From: Chloroflexota bacterium
GTDB lineage: Bacteria; Chloroflexota; Limnocylindria; QHBO01
Length of the DNA: 64,000 bases
Assembly (NCBI GenBank): GCA_038040195.1
Contig: JBBPIR010000001.1
Coordinates: 62,001 to 126,000 of the forward strand
Direction of reading: 5' to 3'
Both the position numbers and the translations under genes were made by a program. The notes under the pieces are model-generated. The model was not told the DNA's origin, searched no databases, and was given only the letters and a program-made list of their open reading frames with translations. Below, one piece after another: positions 42,618-52,069 of the stretch; the first letter of the stretch is position 1; each line of letters opens with the position of its first letter.

Positions 42618-43577
42618 TCATGGGATGGACTCGAAGACCGAGGGGAGCTTGACCGCGCAGGCGCTGCAGTACTCCGCGTACGCGGACAAACCCGACTGAC
42701 CACATTCCGGGCACACCCGACCGGCGCCTGATTGCAGGGACCGCAGCGCCTCCACGCGGGGCGGGCGCTTCTCGTGGAACGCGGCCACCGCCTCGCGGGT
42801 CTCGTCGTCAGTGGAGTGGAGGGCCAGCCACTCGCGGGCATGGGTCACGGTCTGGGCCCACACCAGGTCCTTCCACCAGTTGAGCTGGGTCTTCGTGTAG
42901 CGCAGCGCTTCCGGCAGCTTGCGGCGCAGGTTGGTGACCAGCCCGTCGACCGTGGCATCCAGCTCGCCGCGCGGCACGACCCGCGACACGAGCCCCCACT
43001 CCAGTGCCTGGCCGGCGGGGATCGGCTCGCACAGCATCAGGATTTCCCGCGCCCGCCGATCGCCGACCAGCAGCGGCAGCCACTGGGTGGCGCCACCCGC
43101 GGGCACCGAACCGTGCTCAGGTCCCACGTGCCGGATGTAGGTGTCGTCGGCCATGACCGCCAGGTCGCATGCCATCTGGAGCTCGTTGCCGCCTCCCACG
43201 CACGCGCCGTTTATGCGGGCGATGGTCGGCTTGCCGATGCTCCGCAGCCGGTCGTGCATCTCGATGAACGCCCCCATCCAGCGCCAGTACTGCCCGCTGG
43301 TGGCGCCCATGGCCGCTTGCTCGTCGAGATCCGCCCCGGTGCAGAACGCCTTGTCTCCTGCCCCGGTGACCACGATCACCGATACCGATTCGTCCCACGC
43401 CGCCTGTTCGAAGGCGGCGCCCAGCTCACGGAGGGTGCGGAAGTCGAACGCGTTCATGACCTGAGGACGATCGATCGTCACGGTGGCCACGCCGCGCGCG
43501 GCGTCGCGCGCGTATTGGATCCGGTCGAAACCCAGGCTGGCCGGATCGGCCGCGACCGGGGCTTCCGGTTCGGTCAT
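42618..43577 (-). CDS. Crotonase-family enzyme with C-terminal zinc ribbon
   Basis: A 319-aa protein. Residues 20-280 are a crotonase fold near the MenB/6-oxocyclohexenyl-CoA hydrolase types (GAGDKAFCTGADLDEQAA; RINGACVGGGNELQMACDLA; TKTQLNWWKDLVWAQTV). The last ~40 residues add a zinc ribbon, CPECGQSG and CSACAVKLP. That ribbon is not part of the normal enzyme and may mediate contact with an acyl carrier or DUF35-like partner. Reaction not fixed. Confidence 0.85.
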   Translation of the reverse strand: MTEPEAPVAADPASLGFDRIQYARDAARGVATVTIDRPQVMNAFDFRTLRELGAAFEQAAWDESVSVIVVTGAGDKAFCTGADLDEQAAMGATSGQYWRWMGAFIEMHDRLRSIGKPTIARINGACVGGGNELQMACDLAVMADDTYIRHVGPEHGSVPAGGATQWLPLLVGDRRAREILMLCEPIPAGQALEWGLVSRVVPRGELDATVDGLVTNLRRKLPEALRYTKTQLNWWKDLVWAQTVTHAREWLALHSTDDETREAVAAFHEKRPPRVEALRSLQSGAGRVCPECGQSGLSAYAEYCSACAVKLPSVFESIP

Positions 43578-43597
43578 GCGTATCGGTCCGGCATCGG

Positions 43598-43909
43598 TCA
43601 GATATCGGATTCGTCGTCCGCGACCAACATGGTCACCCCGGCGCTCGCGAAGTTGCGGAGGTCCCTCCCGCTCTCGACCCCCGCCTCCGAGGCCAGTGCG
43701 GCGTCCAGGTCGGCCCGGGAGTCGAAGGCCATCTCGGCGATCAGGTAGAAAGCAGGCGCACGACCGCCCACCCCATCGGTCCGGGTCAGGCGCAGGTCGC
43801 GAAGCCCCGGGTAGCGGCGGACGATGGGGACATGGGTATCACGGTAGTGGGCCTCGAACGCGGCCGGGTCCTCGGGGGCCGCGTAGAGGGCGATCAGGCG
43901 GACGGCCAC
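43598..43909 (-). CDS. EthD-like ferredoxin-fold protein
   Basis: A 103-aa dimeric alpha-beta barrel protein: RLIALYAAPEDPAAFEAHYR, THVPIVRRYPGLRDL and YLIAEMAFDSRADLDAAL are typical of the EthD family, associated with degradation enzymes but of unclear role. GTG 43909 lies 10 bp after the ferredoxin stop, so it is in an operon with it and with the crotonases downstream. Confidence 0.85.
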   Translation of the reverse strand: MAVRLIALYAAPEDPAAFEAHYRDTHVPIVRRYPGLRDLRLTRTDGVGGRAPAFYLIAEMAFDSRADLDAALASEAGVESGRDLRNFASAGVTMLVADDESDI

Positions 43910-43919
43910 GCGTCGGGGA

Positions 43920-44168
43920 CTACTGTTTGGTCTTGAAGTAGTCGGCGTTGATCTGGATGTAGTTGGTCCACTGCCCGGGGGTCGCGTCCTCGGCAAAGAT
44001 GGCGGTCACCGGGCATTCCGGCTCGCAGGCCCCGCAGTCGATGCACTCGTCTGGGTCAATGAAGAACATCGTGTCGTCATCGGTGGCATGGATGCAGTCC
44101 ACCGGGCAAACATCGACGCACGACCCGTCCTTGACCCCAATGCACGGCTCCGTGATGACATACGTCAT
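43920..44168 (-). CDS. fdxA: Ferredoxin, FdxA type (3Fe-4S/4Fe-4S)
   Basis: An 82-aa ferredoxin: TEPCIGVKDGSCVDVCPVDC then DECIDCGACEPECPVTAIF. The spacing of the first cysteine set is that of seven-iron ferredoxins. It could accept electrons from the 2-oxoacid oxidoreductase encoded at 46-49 kb. Divergent from the DapA-like gene, with a minus-strand TACCAT box 9 nt before the ATG. Confidence 0.93.
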   Translation of the reverse strand: MTYVITEPCIGVKDGSCVDVCPVDCIHATDDDTMFFIDPDECIDCGACEPECPVTAIFAEDATPGQWTNYIQINADYFKTKQ

Positions 44169-44220
44169 GCGCGGCCGATGGTACACCGATGCCTCCGCAT
44201 CTACCCGGTCCGGCGTCGGG

Positions 44221-44226
44221 TACAGT
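44221..44226 (+). promoter_or_regulatory. -10 element before the DapA-like gene
   Basis: TACAGT ends 7 nt before ATG 44234, with no ribosome-binding site in between. Confidence 0.5.
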
Positions 44227-44233
44227 CCGGCTC

Positions 44234-45118
44234 ATGCTGATGCCGTGGTCGTTCGGCCACCCTCCGTTGATCGTCGCCGCCGCCACTCCGCTGACTGACG
44301 GCGGAACCACCCTGGACGAGGGAGCCATTGGACCGATGGTGGCCTTCCTGGAAGGCCACGGGGCGGATGGGGTGTTCTGCTGCGGGACCACCGGGGAGGG
44401 GATGCTCCTGTCGATGGACGAGCGGCGTCAGGCCGCGGTTGCGTTCCGTGCTGTGGTGCGGGGCAAGCTGCTGGTCCACGCGGGCGCGCAGACCACGGCC
44501 GACACCACGGCCCTGGCCGCCCATGCCGCCTCGATTGGGGCTGACGGCGCGGCGGTCATCCCGCCGCCTTACTTCCCACTCGATCCAGAGGCGCTGACGG
44601 AGCACCTCGTCGCGGCGGCGGCCGCGTGCGCCCCGCTCCCCTTCTTCATCTACGTCTTCACCCGGCGCAGCGGATACCCGCTGCCCACGGAGGTCATCCG
44701 CCGCGTCGGGAGGCGAGCCGACAACCTGGTCGGGCTGAAGGTGTCGGAGTCACCGTTCGCTGATGTCGCGCCGTACCTGGAGCTGGGCCTCCCCGTGCTC
44801 GTCGGCTCCGAGCCATTGATCGTCCAGGCCCTTGCGGCCGGGGCGGTGGGTGCGGTAAGCGGGCTCGCTGCCGCCTTTCCTGACGTGGTGCGCGAGGTGC
44901 TCGACGACCCGACTCCCTTCGGCGCTGGCCGCCTGGATGCCCTGCGCGGCACGATGGAGGCGCAGCCGTTCATCGCGTCCGTGAAGCACGTACTCGGCCG
45001 ACGGGGAGTGCCGGTCCGACCCGATGTCCGGCCGCCACTTCGCCCGTTGACCGGCGAGCAAATCGCGCGGGTGGATGTGGCCCTGACCCAGGTCGAGCCG
45101 TCAGCCGTCGGGGTCTAG
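44234..45118 (+). CDS. Dihydrodipicolinate synthase-family aldolase
   Basis: A 294-aa Schiff-base aldolase barrel: [16 protein letters not shown] binds the keto acid, [15 protein letters not shown] carries the tyrosine and GLKVSES the Schiff-base lysine. Family members include DapA, N-acetylneuraminate lyase and keto-sugar-acid aldolases; isolation from lysine genes argues against DapA proper. Its stop is interlocked with that of the convergent deaminase gene (CTAG at 45115-45118). Confidence 0.85.
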   Translation: MLMPWSFGHPPLIVAAATPLTDGGTTLDEGAIGPMVAFLEGHGADGVFCCGTTGEGMLLSMDERRQAAVAFRAVVRGKLLVHAGAQTTADTTALAAHAASIGADGAAVIPPPYFPLDPEALTEHLVAAAAACAPLPFFIYVFTRRSGYPLPTEVIRRVGRRADNLVGLKVSESPFADVAPYLELGLPVLVGSEPLIVQALAAGAVGAVSGLAAAFPDVVREVLDDPTPFGAGRLDALRGTMEAQPFIASVKHVLGRRGVPVRPDVRPPLRPLTGEQIARVDVALTQVEPSAVGV

Positions 45119-46212
45119 CCCGTCGCGATCTCGGCGGCCGCTGCGGCCGCCCGCAACCGGGCGTAACCCGGTTTGATCTGCTCGTTGATGACCCGGATCC
45201 GGCCATCGAAGGGCAGAAACGCGCTCTTGATCGCGTTCAGGGTCAGCCACTCCATGTCGTCCAGGCCGATTCCAAACGCCCGGACCAGGTTCGCGAACTC
45301 GTCGGTCAGGGTGATGCCGCTCATGAGGCGGTTGTCGGTGTTCACGGTCACCCGGAAGCGGAGACGCCGCAGCAGGTCGAACGGATGCTCGGCGATGGAC
45401 CGCACCGCGCCGGTGTGGACGTTCGACGACGGGCACATCTCGAGTGGCACCCGGGTGTCGCGGACATAGGCCGCCAGCCGGCCCAGTGAGACGCGCCCAT
45501 CCGGATGGACCGTGATGTCGTCCACGAGACGGACGGCATGCCCCAGGCGCTCGGCCCCGCACCACTGGAGCGCCTCCCAGATCGAGGGCAGGCCAAAGGC
45601 CTCCCCGGCGTGCAGGGTGAAGTGGAAGTTCTCGTGGGCGATGAGCTGGAACGCATCCAGGTAGCGGGTGGGTGGATAGCCTGCCTCCGGGCCGGCCATG
45701 TCGAAGCCCAGCACGCCGTGGTTGCGGTGACGGACCGCCAGCTCGGCGATTTCCACCGAGCGTGCCGCTTGGCGCATGGCACTGATCAGAAGGCCCGTGG
45801 TGATGGGGCGTCCCTCGGCCCCTCTCCGGAATCCCGCCAGGACCGCGGTTACCACCTCGTCCAGGCTCAGGCCGTTCTGGAGGTGCTGCTCCGGCGCGAA
45901 GCGGACCTCGGCGTACACCACGCCATCGGCCGCCAGGTCTTCGATGCACTCGGCCGCTACTCGTTCCAATGCCTCGGGCGTCTGCATGACGCCGACGGTG
46001 TGAACGAACCCCTCCAGGTAGTGTTCGAGGCTGGTGCCGTCCGCTCCGCGGCGGAACCAGGTCGCCAGCGCGTCGGGGTCGGTGGTTGGCAGGTCGCGGT
46101 ACCCCGTCTCGGCCGCCAGCTCGACCACGGTCCGCGGCCGGAGGCCACCATCCAGGTGGTCGTGGAGCAGGGCCTTGGGCGCAGAGCGGATGGTCGCCAG
46201 GTCGAGGCTCAC
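45115..46212 (-). CDS. add: Adenosine deaminase
   Basis: A 365-aa amidohydrolase: metal ligands in [11 protein letters not shown], the zinc His in [29 protein letters not shown] and the catalytic [10 protein letters not shown]. It converts adenosine to inosine. Its start overlaps the stop of the oxidoreductase gamma gene by 4 bp, an unusual operon partner for a purine-salvage enzyme. Confidence 0.92.
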   Translation of the reverse strand: MSLDLATIRSAPKALLHDHLDGGLRPRTVVELAAETGYRDLPTTDPDALATWFRRGADGTSLEHYLEGFVHTVGVMQTPEALERVAAECIEDLAADGVVYAEVRFAPEQHLQNGLSLDEVVTAVLAGFRRGAEGRPITTGLLISAMRQAARSVEIAELAVRHRNHGVLGFDMAGPEAGYPPTRYLDAFQLIAHENFHFTLHAGEAFGLPSIWEALQWCGAERLGHAVRLVDDITVHPDGRVSLGRLAAYVRDTRVPLEMCPSSNVHTGAVRSIAEHPFDLLRRLRFRVTVNTDNRLMSGITLTDEFANLVRAFGIGLDDMEWLTLNAIKSAFLPFDGRIRVINEQIKPGYARLRAAAAAAEIATG

Positions 46213-46766
46213 GGGGTCGTGGCGGCCTCGTTCATCTCGAACCGCGACGGCGGCGCGGCGGCCGCCAGGCGTGCAATCTCGGCATCGGTTAGGTCGAACC
46301 CAAAGCGAATGGCCGCCACGTTTTCGTCCTGGTAACGCCGCGGTAACGAGCTGCGAATCGCCTCCTCGTCGTACTCGATGCCCGCCAGACGGAGAAGCCG
46401 GCCGAGCGCGATCATGTTCCCGAACAACTCCTTGCCGAAGTGCTCGGACCCCAGGGAGGCGAACGGGATCTGCTCGTCGCCGGGCAGCCCCAGGCCCAGG
46501 TCGGTGACCACCTTGCGGCCGCTGATCCGCAGGTGCCCGCGGTCGGCCAGACGGAGCAGGATGTCGGCCTCCTCGACCACCGGGTTGTCGATGGGCGTGT
46601 CGCTGAACGTGACGAACGCGTCGGACATGGAGCCGCGAACCGAGGAGTCGTAGTCGAACAGGACCGTCACCTGCTTGCCCATCCGGGCCAACAGCGTGCC
46701 CAGCACCCCGGCGATGAGTCGGACTCCCTGGCCACCAACCCCGTCGAGCGCGATACGGGTCGCCAT
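46209..46766 (-). CDS. korC: 2-oxoacid:ferredoxin oxidoreductase, gamma subunit
   Basis: A 185-aa subunit ([40 protein letters not shown]) of the thiamine-dependent complex that converts 2-oxoacids to acyl-CoA, CO2 and reduced ferredoxin. It comes 18 bp after the beta gene in a four-subunit operon. 2-Oxoglutarate is the likely substrate by similarity; other 2-oxoacids are possible. Confidence 0.9.
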   Translation of the reverse strand: MATRIALDGVGGQGVRLIAGVLGTLLARMGKQVTVLFDYDSSVRGSMSDAFVTFSDTPIDNPVVEEADILLRLADRGHLRISGRKVVTDLGLGLPGDEQIPFASLGSEHFGKELFGNMIALGRLLRLAGIEYDEEAIRSSLPRRYQDENVAAIRFGFDLTDAEIARLAAAAPPSRFEMNEAATTP

Positions 46767-46784
46767 CCTGCCCCCTTGCCGACC

Positions 46785-47873
46785 CTACGCCTCGAGCTCG
46801 GCCGGGTCGATCCCGGCCTCGCGGAGGGCGTCCGCCAGCGTCAGCTCGCCCTTCGCGACCCGCAGCTTCACCTCCGGGTCGAGGCGCTGCATGAGGGCCA
46901 GCTTCTTCTGGGCTTCGGCGCGCTTGCGCGCCTTCTCGTCATCGGAAACCGTTGGGCGATCGGCTTTAGTCGGACCCTCCGCCGGCGCGGAAGCCTCCAT
47001 CGGTGCGGATGTAGGAGCGACCGCATCGTCTGCGCCAGCGAGGCTGGCCGGCGCGGCGGCATCGGGCTTGGCGGCGCCATCAGCCTGGGCCCCGTTGGTT
47101 CGTTCGGCATGGCCTTCGGGGTACACGATGCCCAGCTCGAACGGTCCCAATCGGTCCGCACCCTTGGGCGCTCGCTTGTAGGTCTTGCGGTAGAAGGTGA
47201 GCATGTCGTTTGCGTTGGCGAACCCGATCCGTCGCCCGTTGTTTTCGATGCACTGCGAAGTGATGTCCACGAACGCGAACCCGTCGTGGCTGATCGCCTC
47301 GCGGATGGCGGTCCGCATCTGGGGCTGGTGGTAGACCGTGGTCCGCGCGTACAACGCGTGCGGGGAGCTGCGCACGATCCCCTGCAGGTTGATGGGCGTG
47401 TTCGGGTTGCCGCCCGGGGAGGACAGGGTCTTCGTCCCGGTCGGCGTGGTGGGCCCGGTCTGGCCACCGGTCAAGCCGTAGATCTCGTTGTTGTTACACA
47501 GGACCGTGATCCGCGCGTTGCGCCGGATGGCGTGGATCAGGTGGTTGCCGCCGATACTGGCCGTGTCGCCGTCGCCCGCCACCACGATCACGTTCAGCTC
47601 CGGGCGCACGGTCTTGATGGCCTCCGCCACCGGCAGGGTCCGGCCGTGGAGGGTGTAGACCGACTCGTACTTCATGTAGCTGCCCATCCGCCCGGTGCAG
47701 CCGATGCCGGTCACGAGCACGGTATTAGTGTGGTCCAGTCCCAGCTCGTCGAGGACCATGGCCAGCTCGATCATGATCGTGCCGATGCCGCAGCCGGGGC
47801 ACCAGATGGTCGGGAACAGGTCCATCTTGAGCTTGGACTTGAAGCCGAGCTCGGCGAAGGCGGCCTCGGGCAT
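46785..47873 (-). CDS. korB: 2-oxoacid:ferredoxin oxidoreductase, beta subunit with long tail
   Basis: A 362-aa thiamine-binding subunit: [27 protein letters not shown] and [13 protein letters not shown] bind thiamine diphosphate and the FeS cluster. After residue ~260, where most KorB proteins end, come an Ala/Pro-rich linker of ~50 residues and a helical tail ([35 protein letters not shown]). The start overlaps the alpha stop by 1 bp. Confidence 0.92.
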   Translation of the reverse strand: MPEAAFAELGFKSKLKMDLFPTIWCPGCGIGTIMIELAMVLDELGLDHTNTVLVTGIGCTGRMGSYMKYESVYTLHGRTLPVAEAIKTVRPELNVIVVAGDGDTASIGGNHLIHAIRRNARITVLCNNNEIYGLTGGQTGPTTPTGTKTLSSPGGNPNTPINLQGIVRSSPHALYARTTVYHQPQMRTAIREAISHDGFAFVDITSQCIENNGRRIGFANANDMLTFYRKTYKRAPKGADRLGPFELGIVYPEGHAERTNGAQADGAAKPDAAAPASLAGADDAVAPTSAPMEASAPAEGPTKADRPTVSDDEKARKRAEAQKKLALMQRLDPEVKLRVAKGELTLADALREAGIDPAELEA

Positions 47874-49009
47874 CAGCCGATCCCCAGCGGAGCGCGCGCA
47901 ACGCGATCAGAGGGGGCCGGTGGGATGGGCGGCTCGTCGGGTCCGTCGCCCAGGACTCGCTCCAGTCCGGCATTGACGGCCTCCAGGCTGATCCGGCCGC
48001 CGAGCAGCGGGACGCGCTTGACCTCACGACGGAGGGCGAGCTCGGCCATGTCCGCGTACTGCCCATCGTTGGCCTCAATGGCCACGATGCTTTCGTACCC
48101 GTCCGCGACCGCCCGCAGCTCATCGGTGAGCATGGGGTGGATCCGGATGGGGCGGAACAGGGCGTAGTCGGGGGCCAGTGGCGCGGCGACACGGGACACG
48201 ATCCCGTAGCAGATGACCAGGGTCTTGGCGTCGGTGTTCCAGCCGTGCTGGTACAGGGCGTATCGGTTCGCGACCGCCAGGTGCCGTTGCTTGGCGGCGT
48301 AGAACTGGCGCAGGTACTCGTCCGCGTCCGCGGTGGCCGGCTCGCCGGCGTTGGGGCCGTGCTCGTACATCAGGACCCCGGCGAAGAAGCGCGGGTCGGC
48401 CTCGCCGTTGCGGGCCAGGGGCACAAGCTCGCGAGGGGCGACAGTCACGCTCGCCTCCAGCTCGTCCAGGTCCACGACCTCGTTCAGGTGGGCTACGAAC
48501 GTGTCGGACAGGAGGACCACCGGGGAGCGCGATTCCTCGGCCGCGTTGAACGCCGCCACCGCCAGCGTGAAGGCCTCCGTGACGGAGTTCGGATACAGCG
48601 CGATGGGGGTGTAGTCTCCGCTGCTCCCGTACCGAACCTGGAGGATGTCGCCCTGGCCGGGCATGGTCGGCATTCCAGTCGCCGGCCCAACCCGCTGGAC
48701 GTCCACGAATACGCACGGCACGCCTACCTTCTGCGCGTAGCCGATTGCTTCCTGCATCAGGCTGAAGCCCGGGCCGCTGGTGGCGGTGAAGGATTTGGCC
48801 CCGGCCAAGCTGGCGCCGATCACGGCGTTGGCGCTCGCGATCTCATCCTCGGCCTGCAGGAAGCCGAACTCGGGGTGCTCGGCCGCCCAGCCCGAAGCCA
48901 CGTTCAGGATCTCGGTCGAGGGGCTGATGGGGTAGCCGGCGTAGTACGAGGCCCCCGCCGCGATGGCGCCCCGGAAGACCGCCTCATTGCCCTGGACCAG
49001 GCGGCGCAT
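47873..49009 (-). CDS. korA: 2-oxoacid:ferredoxin oxidoreductase, alpha subunit
   Basis: A 378-aa subunit: GNEAVFRGAIAAGASYYAGY, QAEDEIASANAVIGASLAGA and TATSGPGFSLMQEAIG are typical of the pyrimidine-binding domain, then a transketolase C-terminal-like domain. Starts 4 bp after the ferredoxin subunit stop. Confidence 0.92.
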   Translation of the reverse strand: MRRLVQGNEAVFRGAIAAGASYYAGYPISPSTEILNVASGWAAEHPEFGFLQAEDEIASANAVIGASLAGAKSFTATSGPGFSLMQEAIGYAQKVGVPCVFVDVQRVGPATGMPTMPGQGDILQVRYGSSGDYTPIALYPNSVTEAFTLAVAAFNAAEESRSPVVLLSDTFVAHLNEVVDLDELEASVTVAPRELVPLARNGEADPRFFAGVLMYEHGPNAGEPATADADEYLRQFYAAKQRHLAVANRYALYQHGWNTDAKTLVICYGIVSRVAAPLAPDYALFRPIRIHPMLTDELRAVADGYESIVAIEANDGQYADMAELALRREVKRVPLLGGRISLEAVNAGLERVLGDGPDEPPIPPAPSDRVARAPLGIG

Positions 49010-49013
49010 CGGT

Positions 49014-49352
49014 CTAGGCCTCGGTCTCCGCGCCGGCCGCCTGGTGGCTCTCGCCTTCCTGGCCCCCCTTCGCCGCGTAGGCCGCGATGGCGGCGGGGAT
49101 CATCTCGATCGCCAGGTCGGGGCAGTAGCGCTCGCACAGGCCGCACAGGATGCAGTTCTCCAGCTCGAGGATGGCGTCGTCGCGCAGCACGAGCGTGCCC
49201 TTGGGGCAGATGTCGACGCAGATGTCGCAGCGCTTGCAGAAGACCGGGTTCCAGGTGATGTTCTGGTAGTCGATCCAGCGCACGCCGTCGTGGTGGTTGG
49301 TCGAGGTCCCGGTGCCGAAATCGAGGGCGGTGTCCACCCGTTCTTTGCTCAT
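49014..49352 (-). CDS. korD: 2-oxoacid:ferredoxin oxidoreductase, 4Fe-4S subunit
   Basis: A 112-aa two-cluster ferredoxin subunit: CKRCDICVDICPKG and CILCGLCERYCPDL. It passes electrons from the beta subunit to free ferredoxin. It is the first gene of the operon korD-korA-korB-korC-add; ATG 49352, with a minus-strand TATCAT box 10 nt upstream. Confidence 0.9.
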   Translation of the reverse strand: MSKERVDTALDFGTGTSTNHHDGVRWIDYQNITWNPVFCKRCDICVDICPKGTLVLRDDAILELENCILCGLCERYCPDLAIEMIPAAIAAYAAKGGQEGESHQAAGAETEA

Positions 49353-49427
49353 GGGGGGACCGATGATAGTCGGGTCGCCGGCGTCGCATGGGTATCCTCC
49401 GAGAATCGGTCGCAATATGGGTACACC

Positions 49428-51059
49428 ATGGCGGAGTCGCTATCCAACGCGAGGCATGCCGAGCGGTACGTCAAAGCACCGCCGGCCGGCCGTACGACAC
49501 GTACGGCCGGCCGCTCCCTTGCCATCTCGCTGCTGCTGCTCGCCGGCTGCTCGGGCCTCTTCCCAAGCCCAACCCCCTCCCCGACGCAAAGGCCGTCGCC
49601 CACCGCCACGCCGATTCCCTCCCCCATTCCGAGCCCAACCCCGGAGGCCCTGGCGGAGTTTCCGCTCCCGGTGGTCACGGGCCAGACCGGCTTCCGGGTA
49701 CAGATCACCGCCGCCGAGGTGAGCGCGCACCTGGCCCTGGGAACGATCCTCGTCCCGTGCGAGGTGACCGTTGTGATCGGCTCCGTGGTCAGCCCCGCGG
49801 AAAGCGCCGCGTGCCTCGATGGCCTCAAGATTCCGGCCGCCCTGGCAGAGGACCCGCAAACGCTGGCACTCCTGCCACCCGGCCTGGTCAGTCCGGCCAC
49901 CAAGGTCCTTCGCATCGGCCCGGCTGACCCGTTCGGCGGACCGCGGGCGCGCCGCCACTACTACCCGGTGCGCGGCAGCGCGATCGGCCTACCCGAATCC
50001 TGGACCGACTATGACCGAGACGAGATCCGAACCCTCATGTCGCTCGGGGACTCGTGCCCCGACCGGGGAGTTGCCTACCAGGCCATCACCCTCGGCCGCG
50101 GCTGGCCGTGGGTCTTCGATGGTGGCCACGCCATCTACCGGCGCATCTATCCGAACCCGGTGGCACCAGGCAGCGTGGGCTACGGATTCAACGTCGTGGA
50201 TGCGGTGCCCGCCGGGGATACCGGCGGTGTCGCCCGCCTGGTGCGGGACGCCGACGTCACGGTCGACGACTTCGAATGCCCCGTCGTCGACAACTGGCAG
50301 GTGAATGGCGGCAGCGTGTTCTCGATCGATCCGGCGGTGCTACCCCACCTCCGCGACGACTTCGGCGTCGACGTGGCCACCCTGGCCGCCAACCACGTGT
50401 TGGACCAGGGCGTGGCGGGCCTCCTGGAGACGATCGCCAAGTTCTACGCCGCCGGCATTCCGATCACCGGCATCGGTGCCGATCTGAACGCCGCGCTGGA
50501 GCCGGCGCTGGTTGAGGTCGGGAACATGACGTTCGCCTTCGTCGGCTTCAACGAGGTCCCAGGCGCCAGCCCGGCCGGGGCAGACCAACCGGGCGTGGCC
50601 TGGATCAACCAGGCGAACGCGGAAGAGGCCGTGCGGCGTGCGCGCGAAGCCGGAGCGACCCTTGTGTTCTGCATGCCGCAATGGGGCCTGCCCGAGTATC
50701 GGTCGGGATGGACTGCCCTTCAGATCCAGCACCAGGCCATGTTCTATGCCGCGGGATGTGATCATATCCTGGGCTCCGGCACGCATTGGGCAGGACCGAT
50801 TGGGTTCAGCCGAACCGATGACGGCGCGCTGCACTACGCAATTGGCAGCCACGGCAACTTCCTGTTCGGCCAGGACTGGAGCCAAGAGACGCAGGAGGGG
50901 GTCATCGTGGAGTTCGCGTTCCGGGGAACCGAGGTGGCCCAGGTCCGCCTGTATCCCTACATCATCTTGGACCAGGCCCAGCCGGCGCTGACCGATCCGC
51001 TGACCGACGGAGCTCATGTCCTCCGGCGGGTCTACGACAGCTCGGGCTGGACCTACTAG
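49428..51059 (+). CDS. CapA-like lipoprotein
   Basis: A 543-aa lipoprotein. The lipobox LLLLAGC follows ~40 residues; next comes a Pro/Ser/Thr linker, a ~190-residue N-terminal domain, and a CapA-type metallophosphatase-like domain: LMSLGDSCPDRG, TVDDFECPVVDNW, LAANHVLDQGVAGLLETI, GIPITGIGADLNAAL and ILGSGTHWAG. CapA proteins act in polyglutamate or capsule surface chemistry. A 14-bp perfect inverted repeat lies inside the presequence, so the true start may be later. Confidence 0.75.
   Translation: MAESLSNARHAERYVKAPPAGRTTRTAGRSLAISLLLLAGCSGLFPSPTPSPTQRPSPTATPIPSPIPSPTPEALAEFPLPVVTGQTGFRVQITAAEVSAHLALGTILVPCEVTVVIGSVVSPAESAACLDGLKIPAALAEDPQTLALLPPGLVSPATKVLRIGPADPFGGPRARRHYYPVRGSAIGLPESWTDYDRDEIRTLMSLGDSCPDRGVAYQAITLGRGWPWVFDGGHAIYRRIYPNPVAPGSVGYGFNVVDAVPAGDTGGVARLVRDADVTVDDFECPVVDNWQVNGGSVFSIDPAVLPHLRDDFGVDVATLAANHVLDQGVAGLLETIAKFYAAGIPITGIGADLNAALEPALVEVGNMTFAFVGFNEVPGASPAGADQPGVAWINQANAEEAVRRAREAGATLVFCMPQWGLPEYRSGWTALQIQHQAMFYAAGCDHILGSGTHWAGPIGFSRTDDGALHYAIGSHGNFLFGQDWSQETQEGVIVEFAFRGTEVAQVRLYPYIILDQAQPALTDPLTDGAHVLRRVYDSSGWTY
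49483..49513 (+). repeat. Perfect 14-bp inverted repeat in a lipoprotein presequence
   Basis: CGGCCGGCCGTACG and its reverse complement, separated by ACA. Located between the ATG and the signal helix of the CapA-like gene. Confidence 0.85.
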
Positions 51060-52027
51060 GCGGCCCGCTCCGCCGTCGGTTCCACGGCCGCTTCCGGCTC
51101 CGGCACGTCACGGGGCCGGCCGCTGACCATGGCTACCACCGCGCCGATGATGATCAGGCTGGCCAGCCAGGTTCGTGGCGTCATGGGCTCGCTGAGCACG
51201 ATGGCGCCGAGCGCCACGGCCACCACCGGGTTCACGTAGGCGTAGGTCGAGACCACGCTGACCGAGGCGTGGTGCAGGACCCAGATATAGGCCGTGAAGG
51301 CCACAACCGAGCCGAACACGATGAGGTAGGCAACCGCCATCAACGAGGCGCTGGAGAAAGTGCTGGGATCGACCGCGGACAGCTCGCCGCGCAGGATGCC
51401 GACCCCGAGCATCACGGTCCCACCGGCGACCATCTCGAGCCCGGCACCCTGAAATGGTGAGCGCGGCAACGGAGCGCGGCGGGCGTAGATTGAGCCGAGT
51501 GACCAGCAGATGGCCGCCCCGGCCACCAGGCCGATCCCGACCGGGTCGAGGGCCGCGACCCCCTCCAGCGGGACCACCAGGATGCCCACGCCCACCGCGC
51601 CCGCCACGAGGCCGGCGAGCGCAAGCCGGCTGGGACGTTGCCCGGCAACCAGGGCTTCGAAGATGGCCATCCAGATGGGCGAGGTGGCCACGATCAGGGC
51701 TGCGATTCCCGACGGGATGCGCTGCTCGGCGAGCACCACGCCTCCGTTGCCGCCCAGCAGGAGGAGGGTTCCGATGATGAGCGCCGAGCGCCAGTGGAGC
51801 CAGCTCGGCCGCTCGCCCGGCTGGCGGCGTGCGCGCCGCAAGATACCGATGCCGACCAGAAGCAGCACACCCGCCGTCGCGTACCGGACTCCCGCGGCCA
51901 CGAGCGGGGGCAGAGTCTGGACCATCACCGCGATCGCCAGGTAGGTTGAGCCCCAAACCACGTACACAATCAACAGCGCGGCCGCGACGGCCAAGGGCGA
52001 CGTGGAGCGCTGATCGGGCCGGGTCAC
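51056..52027 (-). CDS. EamA/RhaT-family transporter
   Basis: A 323-aa protein with ten membrane helices (LLIVYVVWGSTYLAIAVMVQ; LLLLGGNGGVVLAEQRIPSG; VVSTYAYVNPVVAVALGAIV), like YedA-type exporters. I place the start at GTG 52027; ATG at 52060 would leave only 9 bp to the divergent lipoprotein start. The stop shares CTAG with the CapA gene stop. Confidence 0.85.
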   Translation of the reverse strand: MTRPDQRSTSPLAVAAALLIVYVVWGSTYLAIAVMVQTLPPLVAAGVRYATAGVLLLVGIGILRRARRQPGERPSWLHWRSALIIGTLLLLGGNGGVVLAEQRIPSGIAALIVATSPIWMAIFEALVAGQRPSRLALAGLVAGAVGVGILVVPLEGVAALDPVGIGLVAGAAICWSLGSIYARRAPLPRSPFQGAGLEMVAGGTVMLGVGILRGELSAVDPSTFSSASLMAVAYLIVFGSVVAFTAYIWVLHHASVSVVSTYAYVNPVVAVALGAIVLSEPMTPRTWLASLIIIGAVVAMVSGRPRDVPEPEAAVEPTAERAA

Positions 52028-52069
52028 CGGCGCATTGTGCCGTGACAGGGCGAGTACCATTTGACGCCC

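Noticed and set aside
52028-52060. ATG 52060 as start of the second EamA transporter
   Set aside because: It would leave 9 bp to the divergent lipoprotein ATG and place the promoter inside the other gene; GTG 52027 is closer to the first membrane helix.
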